Assembly: GCA_934085635.1 (NCBI GenBank)
Contig: CAKOHL010000014.1
Location: 1-17,316 of the forward strand
Length of the DNA: 17,316 nucleotides
Source of the DNA: an uncultured Bacilli bacterium
GTDB lineage: Bacteria; Bacillota_I; Bacilli_A; RF39; UBA660
Direction: 5' to 3'
The position numbers were made by a program, and so were the translations under genes. Positions within the stretch are counted from its first letter, which is position 1. Each line of letters opens with the position of its first letter. The notes beneath the pieces were generated by a model. That model saw nothing but the letters and a program-made list of their open reading frames with translations, searched no databases and was not told the DNA's origin. This document shows, piece after piece, positions 12,387 through 17,316 of the stretch.

Positions 12387-13502
12387 CTACTTATTATAAT
12401 ATTTTTTATAAAATTCATCTCTAAATTCTTCTAAAGTATCACTTTCTATATTTTCTCTAATATCTTCCATAAGTTTAGTTAAAAATCTTATATTATGTAT
12501 ACTTAAAAGTCTTTGTCCTAAAGTCTCTTGAGCTACTAATAAATGTCTAATATATGCTTTAGTAAAATTCTTACAAGCATAACAGTCACACCCTTCTTCA
12601 ATACTTGTAAAATCTCTTTTATATTTAGCATTTCTTAAATTAATCTTACCATTTCTAGTATGAGCATTCCCGTGTCTAGCAATTCTAGTAGGTGCGACAC
12701 AATCAAAAATATCGACACCTCTCATAACCCCTTCAATTAGGTCAATTGGATCTCCCACTCCCATCAAATATCTAACTTTATCCTCAGGTAAATATTTAGT
12801 AGTATACTCTATTTCTTTATATAAAACATCTTTTGTTTCTCCTACTGCTGTACCACCAATACTATAACCATCAAAATCCATCTTAACAGTTTCTAAAGCA
12901 GAATACTTTCTTAACTCTTCAAATTCTCCACCTTGCACAATACCAAAAAGTGCTTGCTCACTATTAGAATGCACATCTTTACCACGCTTAGCCCATCTTA
13001 AAGTTCTCTCAATACTATTTTTCATATACTCATATGTTGCAGGATAAGGAGGACATTCATCAAAACTCATTATAATATCTGCCCCAAGTTTATTTTGAAC
13101 TTCAATACTTTTTTCAGGGCTTAAAAACAATTTGCTTCCATCTATATGACTTTTAAAATACACTCCTTCTTCGTGAATATCCTTTTTCTTAGCCAAACTA
13201 AATACCTGAAATCCACCACTATCAGTTAAAATAGGCCCATTTTTATAATTCATAAAACTATGAAGTCCACCAGCTTCATTAACAATATCTTCACCAGGTC
13301 TAAGCCATAAATGATAAGTATTTGATAAAATAACATCACTCTTACAATCTATAAGTTCTTCAGGACTCAAAGTTTTAACAGTCGCCATAGTACCAACAGG
13401 CATAAACATAGGGGTTTTACTAACTCCCCATTTAGTCTCAAACTCACCAAGTCTTGCCATATTTTTATTACTTTTTTTCAAAACTCTATAATTTAGATTC
13501 AT
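12387..13502 (-). CDS. tgt: tRNA-guanine transglycosylase
   Basis: Replaces guanine at position 34 of GUN-anticodon tRNAs with preQ1, in the cytoplasm. The 371 aa show the full TIM-barrel set: substrate Asp94 in DSGGFQVF, GIVQGG at 187-192, the nucleophile Asp267 in DIFDCVAPTR, and zinc ligands Cys305, Cys307, Cys310 and His336. ATG follows AAGGAG. It lies 87 bases after queA, with a terminator and a new promoter between them, so the two queuosine genes are separately transcribed neighbours. The small membrane gene starts nine bases after its TAG. Confidence 0.98.
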   Translation of the reverse strand: MNLNYRVLKKSNKNMARLGEFETKWGVSKTPMFMPVGTMATVKTLSPEELIDCKSDVILSNTYHLWLRPGEDIVNEAGGLHSFMNYKNGPILTDSGGFQVFSLAKKKDIHEEGVYFKSHIDGSKLFLSPEKSIEVQNKLGADIIMSFDECPPYPATYEYMKNSIERTLRWAKRGKDVHSNSEQALFGIVQGGEFEELRKYSALETVKMDFDGYSIGGTAVGETKDVLYKEIEYTTKYLPEDKVRYLMGVGDPIDLIEGVMRGVDIFDCVAPTRIARHGNAHTRNGKINLRNAKYKRDFTSIEEGCDCYACKNFTKAYIRHLLVAQETLGQRLLSIHNIRFLTKLMEDIRENIESDTLEEFRDEFYKKYYNK

Positions 13503-13531
13503 TATTAAGTACTCCTTTTCTTTCTATATAT

Positions 13532-13560
13532 AGAATATCACATTTTAATTATTCTTACAA
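13532..13560 (-). promoter_or_regulatory. Promoter of tgt
   Basis: -35 TTGTAA (13555-13560), 17-bp spacer ending TGA, -10 TATTCT (13532-13537) on the minus strand, beginning two bases after the queA terminator. Confidence 0.65.
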
Positions 13561-13562
13561 TC

Positions 13563-13591
13563 AAAAAAGGCACCACTTAAATATGCCTTTT
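13563..13591 (-). terminator. queA terminator
   Basis: AAAAGGCA and TGCCTTTT form a stem with an 11-base loop, running into TTTTTTGA on the minus strand. The two A bases of the TAA stop (13590-13592) start the 5' arm. Confidence 0.75.
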
Positions 13592-14645
13592 ATAACTTTG
13601 AAATATTATCTGTAATAAACATTGCATCCCCAAAAGAGAAAAATCTATATTCATTTAGAATCGCGTGTTTATATGCATTCATAATATTATCTCTTTTAGC
13701 AAGCGCACTCACAAGCATTACAAGTGTACTTTTAGGTAAATGGAAATTAGTAATAAGCCCATCTATTGCTTTAAACTCATATCCTGGATAAATAAATATC
13801 TCTGTCTCTTCACTAGTACTTTTAAATTTACCATACTTGCTTATATTACTCTCAAGCGATCTTAAACTAGTAGTACCTACAGCTATTATTCTTCTATTTT
13901 CACTCTTAGCCTTATTAAGTAAAGAAGCCGTTTCTTCATCTATCATATAAAATTCACTATGCATCTTATGATCAAGTACATTATCTTCACTAACAGGTCT
14001 AAAAGTACCAAGTCCAACGTGAAGAGTTACATATAGAATTTCAACATTCTTTTCTTTTATTTTATTTAATAATTCCTCTGTAAAATGTAGCCCAGCCGTA
14101 GGCGCAGCAGAACTACCTATATTCTTAGCATAAACAGTTTGATATCTATCTTTATCATTTAACTTCTCGTGAATATAAGGAGGAAGAGGCATCTGACCAA
14201 GTTCATCTAAAAGTTCATATAAAATACCTTCATAAACAAGCTTTATATAAGTAATACCATCCTCTTTTTTATCAAGCACCACTGCTTCTAATTTATCACT
14301 AAATACAACCACATCCCCCTTATGAAGTCTCTTCTGAGGACGTGCTAAAACTTCCCATTCATCACCTATAGTATTCTTAAGAAGTAATATCTCTATAACA
14401 GCACCAGTCTCCTTTTTAGTCCCAATAAGTCTAGCAGGAATAACCTTAGTATCATTTAAAACAAGCACGTCTCCTTCTTTTAAATAATTAACAACATTAG
14501 AAAAAACTTCATCTTTCATCTCTCCAGTATTCTTATCTAGCAAAAGCAGTTTTGAAGCACTCCTATCCTTAAGAGGCACCTGAGCTATAAGATTCTCAGG
14601 TAAATCATAATCATAATAATTTATATCATATATATCTTCTTTCAT
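13590..14645 (-). CDS. queA: S-adenosylmethionine:tRNA ribosyltransferase-isomerase
   Basis: Adds the ribosyl part of SAM to preQ1 on tRNA to form epoxyqueuosine, the step after Tgt. From ATG at 14645 the protein has 351 aa, the usual length, and opens with YDLPENLIAQ.P...RSASKLL. LNDTKVIPARL, SSAAPTAGLHFT and the C-terminal FFSFGDAMFI are diagnostic. The longer reading to 14738 adds 31 hydrophobic residues but is rejected because a promoter and terminator lie in that stretch. The ribosome site GGAAGTGA is about seven to ten bases upstream. Confidence 0.97.
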   Translation of the reverse strand: MKEDIYDINYYDYDLPENLIAQVPLKDRSASKLLLLDKNTGEMKDEVFSNVVNYLKEGDVLVLNDTKVIPARLIGTKKETGAVIEILLLKNTIGDEWEVLARPQKRLHKGDVVVFSDKLEAVVLDKKEDGITYIKLVYEGILYELLDELGQMPLPPYIHEKLNDKDRYQTVYAKNIGSSAAPTAGLHFTEELLNKIKEKNVEILYVTLHVGLGTFRPVSEDNVLDHKMHSEFYMIDEETASLLNKAKSENRRIIAVGTTSLRSLESNISKYGKFKSTSEETEIFIYPGYEFKAIDGLITNFHLPKSTLVMLVSALAKRDNIMNAYKHAILNEYRFFSFGDAMFITDNISKL

Positions 14646-14666
14646 ACAAAATTCACTTCCAAATAA

Positions 14667-14695
14667 ATTATACATACAAAATAAAAACAAAACAA
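14667..14695 (-). promoter_or_regulatory. Promoter of queA
   Basis: -35 TTGTTT (14690-14695), 17-bp spacer, -10 TATAAT (14667-14672) on the minus strand. The -35 lies within the 3' arm of the upstream terminator. Confidence 0.75.
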
Positions 14696-14712
14696 GTAAT
14701 AATTTTGTTTTG
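14677..14712 (-). terminator. Terminator of cvpA-trxA-FNT
   Basis: CAAAACAA and TTGTTTTG form an 8-bp stem with a 9-base loop, followed by TTTTTATTTTG on the minus strand. It overlaps the queA promoter. Confidence 0.7.
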
Positions 14713-14740
14713 CCTATACTTAAAATTAAAATAATCAATT

Positions 14741-15346
14741 CTACTTCAAATATTTATCATAAACTGAAACCAAAATTGCCCCGGCCGCATTACCAAGCAC
14801 CATTACAAGAATATAAATATATGACTTAAGTGTATAAATTCCAGAAATCAAGAAATATCCCATATTAGCAATTGAATGCTCGAACCCAGAAAGAATAAAC
14901 ACCATTACACACATAATAATACTCAAATACTTAATAATCATATCTTTACCATTCTTATAATTATTAACTGCTATAAACATTAGCATCCCACAAAATATGC
15001 TTAACACAAATATACTAATTAAACTATCATTTAACTTAATATTACCTATGACTCTAGCTTTATCAATAATATCTAGTCTAGTAAGTTTAACCAAAAGTCC
15101 TACCACAAAAACACCTACATAATTGCCTATTAAACTCATTAAAACAGTTATTAAATACTTTGGTTTCTCATATATAACATACCCAACTTTTCCAGTATAC
15201 AAATTCATATTATACACGCAGATAGTAAGTAGTCCAATAGAAAACAGAAAAGAGCCTACCACGCTATTATTTACCGATAAATTAACAATGCACCCTATAG
15301 CAATTAAAATGCCTGCATACACACCTTTTACTACATCTTTAAACAT
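14741..15346 (-). CDS. Formate/nitrite-transporter family channel, short form
   Basis: Six hydrophobic segments fit the FNT fold, a pentameric channel for small monovalent anions (formate, nitrite, hydrosulfide). Supporting motifs are AGILIAIG near the start, GLLTICVYNMNLYTGK (family usually L.TGN), CGMLMFIAV, the central GFEHSIANM with the pore His, and LGNAAGAIL near the end. At 201 aa it is shorter than the usual 250-280, mainly at both tails, but no core helix seems lost. Its ATG overlaps the trxA TAA by one base, so the two are translationally coupled. Substrate cannot be assigned. Confidence 0.87.
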   Translation of the reverse strand: MFKDVVKGVYAGILIAIGCIVNLSVNNSVVGSFLFSIGLLTICVYNMNLYTGKVGYVIYEKPKYLITVLMSLIGNYVGVFVVGLLVKLTRLDIIDKARVIGNIKLNDSLISIFVLSIFCGMLMFIAVNNYKNGKDMIIKYLSIIMCVMVFILSGFEHSIANMGYFLISGIYTLKSYIYILVMVLGNAAGAILVSVYDKYLK

Positions 15347-15648
15347 TATCTACTCCCTTTAACTTCATTTATCTTTTCTTCTAAAGTTTCCTTATCAACA
15401 AACCCAACAACAGAGTCAATTATTTCTCCATCTTTGTAGAATTTTAAATGAGGTATACTCATAATTCTAAATCTATTAGCTAAATCACTATACTCATCTA
15501 CATTAACTTTAATAATATCAACGTCTTCAAAATCTTCTAGTACTGCCCCAAGCATCTTGCATGGCCCACACCAATCAGCATAAAAATCTATAATATGAAC
15601 TCCCTCTTTAACAAGTTCATCAAAATTCTCTCCTTTATAATATCTCAT
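15346..15648 (-). CDS. trxA: Thioredoxin
   Basis: Cytoplasmic disulfide reductase of 100 aa, usual length. Active site WCGPC at 26-30 and cis-Pro66 in SIPHLKFYKDG, with the usual buried Asp21 in the strand before it. His follows the cis-Pro where the family often has Thr. The ATG is one base after the cvpA TAG, and the ribosome site GGGAGA is made of the last cvpA codons. Its 3' end overlaps the FNT channel gene by one base. The order cvpA then trxA echoes the B. subtilis cvpA-polX-mutS2-trxA cluster with polX and mutS2 missing. Confidence 0.97.
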   Translation of the reverse strand: MRYYKGENFDELVKEGVHIIDFYADWCGPCKMLGAVLEDFEDVDIIKVNVDEYSDLANRFRIMSIPHLKFYKDGEIIDSVVGFVDKETLEEKINEVKGSR

Positions 15649-15649
15649 A

Positions 15650-16261
15650 CTATTCTCCCTTCTTAAGTATTTTATTCATATTTTTCTCATTAATTATATT
15701 CTTTTCAAATAAAATCTTAACTTGTTCTTCTAAATCATTAGATTTATAAACTTCTTTAATACCCTCAAAAGTATCCTTAGCAAGTGGCGCTATTAAAGGC
15801 GTCTTTTGAAGTATATAATTATTAACCTTACTATCATTTAAAGCTTTAATATTAAAAGCACTTAAAATAAATAAAACAAAGAATAAAATTATATAAGTTG
15901 TAATTGCTCCGACAATAGCACCCAAAATTCTACTAACAAAGCCTAATATAACAGTAGCATCTAATATTTTTTCAAGCACATCAGTTACCTTAAGTAAAAT
16001 TCTGTAAAGTAAACCAAAGACAATTAGTAAAACCACAAAAGCTATTACATTATATATTAAAACTGAAACTAATGCATTCGCACCTATCTGTGGCAAAGTA
16101 TTAATAAAAACATTAGCAAGACTTCCTTTTAAAATCCAAGAAAGTAAAAAAACGACAATACTTCCAACAAGCCCAATTAAGCTTTTAATAACACCCTTTC
16201 TAGCACCATCCAAAGCACCAATAATAATTATAACTATTAAAATAGCATCTAATAAACTCAT
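15650..16261 (-). CDS. CvpA family membrane protein
   Basis: Colicin V production protein family, 203 aa, four hydrophobic segments. The opening LLDAILIVIIIIGALDGARKGVIKSLIGLVG carries the family's D....G.(R)KG pattern, and SRILGAIVGAI follows in the second half; the C-terminal 60 residues are charged and helical. The exact role is unknown. ATG follows AGAGGAGGT. It is first gene of the cvpA-trxA-FNT operon, divergent from rnhC, matching a conserved Bacilli arrangement (yshB next to rnhC). Confidence 0.9.
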   Translation of the reverse strand: MSLLDAILIVIIIIGALDGARKGVIKSLIGLVGSIVVFLLSWILKGSLANVFINTLPQIGANALVSVLIYNVIAFVVLLIVFGLLYRILLKVTDVLEKILDATVILGFVSRILGAIVGAITTYIILFFVLFILSAFNIKALNDSKVNNYILQKTPLIAPLAKDTFEGIKEVYKSNDLEEQVKILFEKNIINEKNMNKILKKGE

Positions 16262-16296
16262 AAGTTACCTCCTCTTTTATAATATTACCTAAATAA

Positions 16297-16325
16297 ATTA
16301 TATTATAAATTAGTAGAAAAATAAA
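16297..16325 (-). promoter_or_regulatory. Probable promoter of cvpA-trxA-FNT
   Basis: TTTATT (16320-16325), 17-bp spacer, TATAAT (16297-16302) on the minus strand; a second TATAAT overlaps at 16302-16307. Confidence 0.45.
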
Positions 16326-16333
16326 CTATTTTA

Positions 16334-16342
16334 TGTTAAAAT
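16334..16342 (+). promoter_or_regulatory. Extended -10 promoter of rnhC
   Basis: TGT-TAAAAT on the plus strand, with no good -35. Transcription would start near 16349, only about 12 bases before the ATG. Confidence 0.55.
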
Positions 16343-16343
16343 T

Positions 16344-16353
16344 ACCTCGAGGT
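16344..16353. repeat. 10-bp palindrome over the rnhC ribosome site
   Basis: ACCTCGAGGT is a perfect palindrome right after the -10, and includes the GAGGT ribosome site six bases before the ATG. It could be an operator or a coincidence. Confidence 0.3.
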
Positions 16354-16360
16354 GCAAATA

Positions 16361-17281
16361 ATGACGATAGTTTTTAAAGTAAGTGATAACATAAAAGAAA
16401 AAATGATAGAATATTACCAAGATAAAAGAAAAGAAAAAACTCCACCATATGCAATTTTTCAAGCAGTTGAAGCAGACACTGTAATTACTCTATATGAAAG
16501 TGGTAAAGTTATGTTTCAAGGAATAAGTGCAGATATAGATGCTAATATGTGGAGAGATCAAGAAAAATTCTTAAATAACATTGATGTTGACACTAGAAGC
16601 ACAGAAGAAAAGAAAGAAAATAGTATAGATAAAACTTATTACTACTACTCTGCTATAGGTAGTGATGAAGTTGGAACTGGAGACTATTTTTTGCCAATCG
16701 TAGTAACAGCAAGTTATATGGACAAAACAAACATAAAATTTTTAGAAAGTTTAGGTGTACACGACTCGAAAAAACTAACTGACAAAAAAGTTTTATCAGC
16801 AGCGCCAGTTATTATGAAAAAAATTCCATACGAAAGCATAATACTTACTAACAAAGAATATAATGAATGGGTAAAAAAAGGAATTAATATGAACAAAGTT
16901 AAAGCAATAATGCACAACAAAATGCTTTATAAACTAAAAGAAAAAAAATATCCATATGAAAAAATAATAGTAGATCAGTTTGCTCTTCCAGGAGTATACT
17001 ATAGTTATTTAAAAGAAGTACCAAATAAAGTAACCGGTATAACATTTATAACTAAAGCAGAAGATAAAAACCTAAGCGTTGCCGCATCAAGTTTAATTAG
17101 TAGATATATATTCCTAAAAGAAAAAGAAAAATTAGAACAAAAACTAGGAACCACTGTTCCAAAAGGGGCCGGGATAAAAGTAGATGAATTTGGCTCAATG
17201 CTCGTAAAAAAATATGGTAAAGAAATATTAGAAGACATATCTAAAATAAGTTTTAAAAACACTGACAGGATTATTTCCTAA
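16361..17281 (+). CDS. rnhC: Ribonuclease HIII
   Basis: Cleaves RNA in RNA-DNA hybrids, removing primers and R-loops in the cytoplasm. 306 aa from ATG at 16361; a GTG three codons earlier is rejected because GAGGTG lies six bases before the ATG. The N-terminal TBP-like domain typical of RNase HIII spans about 1-65 and includes PPYAIFQA..ADT.ITLY.SGKV.FQG. The catalytic domain has GSDEVGTGDYF (100-110; Asp102, Glu103), DSKKLTD and VDQFA, giving the acidic DEDD/E set. It diverges from the cvpA operon and ends in a terminator that includes its last codons. Confidence 0.97.
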   Translation: MTIVFKVSDNIKEKMIEYYQDKRKEKTPPYAIFQAVEADTVITLYESGKVMFQGISADIDANMWRDQEKFLNNIDVDTRSTEEKKENSIDKTYYYYSAIGSDEVGTGDYFLPIVVTASYMDKTNIKFLESLGVHDSKKLTDKKVLSAAPVIMKKIPYESIILTNKEYNEWVKKGINMNKVKAIMHNKMLYKLKEKKYPYEKIIVDQFALPGVYYSYLKEVPNKVTGITFITKAEDKNLSVAASSLISRYIFLKEKEKLEQKLGTTVPKGAGIKVDEFGSMLVKKYGKEILEDISKISFKNTDRIIS

Positions 17282-17296
17282 TCAGTGTTTTTTTTT
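17258..17296 (+). terminator. rnhC terminator overlapping the gene end
   Basis: AACACTGA and TCAGTGTT pair (8 bp), with an inner AGGA/TCCT helix, then nine T bases. The 5' arm and inner helix encode the last residues, NTDRIIS, and the TAA stop (17279-17281) lies just before the 3' arm. Confidence 0.93.
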
Positions 17297-17316
17297 AAAG
17301 TCAAAATCAATTTACA

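Noticed and set aside
14646..14738. Hydrophobic 31-residue N-terminal extension of QueA as a signal peptide
   Set aside because: QueA is cytoplasmic, the shorter form has family length, and a terminator and promoter lie in this stretch.
975..17281. Genetic code 4 (TGA = Trp)
   Set aside because: All 22 Trp are TGG and no conserved gene needs an in-frame TGA for full length; such an AT-rich code 4 genome would use TGA heavily. Only the scarcity of TGA is kept as a finding.
1..17316. Mobile element, prophage or CRISPR array
   Set aside because: No transposase, integrase, terminal inverted repeats, phage genes or regularly spaced repeats are visible on either strand.

Overview
The window looks like chromosomal DNA of a very AT-rich, low-GC Gram-positive bacterium (Bacillota, perhaps a Bacilli or Mollicutes-related gut lineage). 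The evidence is TTGNNN/TATAAT promoters with GGAGG ribosome sites, a Prp-type cleavable L27 leader, an L21-type leader, YetF and YrzE/TIGR04086 membrane proteins, RNase HIII, and an InlB-type repeat on a secreted SGNH hydrolase. Lineage is an inference. There is no IS element, integrase, phage gene or CRISPR array. Almost all genes lie on the minus strand; only the YrzE-like gene (11698-12072) and rnhC (16361-17281) are on the plus strand. No gap exceeds about 140 bases.

In minus-strand reading order from the right: rnhC diverges from a coupled operon cvpA-trxA-FNT channel, a condensed version of the B. subtilis rnhC/zapA-cvpA-polX-mutS2-trxA neighbourhood. Next come queA and tgt (queuosine tRNA modification), each with its own promoter, and a small single-membrane-segment protein behind tgt that converges tail to tail with the YrzE-like gene. 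Then follow yetF, an unlisted 59-codon small gene with its own strong promoter, and a 140-aa unknown gene behind a perfect consensus promoter. tRNA-Ile2(CAU) and tRNA-Leu(UAG) form a two-gene unit. The ribosomal operon rplU-prp-rpmA has an L21-type leader. A three-gene cassette follows: 59-aa Cys-cluster protein, Fic AMP-transferase-like protein, 130-aa unknown. Then cdsA-rseP (without the usual uppS and dxr), a 122-aa unknown, argS, a 176-aa possible papain-like protein, tRNA-Arg(CCU), a 530-aa membrane-anchored protein with a regulator-rich upstream region, and finally the start of a secreted SGNH hydrolase cut by the left edge.

Three genome-level habits stand out. Terminators are repeatedly merged with gene ends, so that stop codons lie in hairpin stems or loops. 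Many promoters carry the extended TGN-TATAAT form. TGA is almost vacant: of 23 visible stop codons I count 12 TAG, 10 TAA and one TGA, and that TGA is followed at once by an in-frame TAG. All 22 tryptophans in the called genes are TGG.

The parts most worth following up are the Fic cassette, the near-absence of TGA, the tandem Spo0A-like boxes upstream of the 530-aa gene, the shared-loop terminator at 12055-12087, and the 59-codon small gene.
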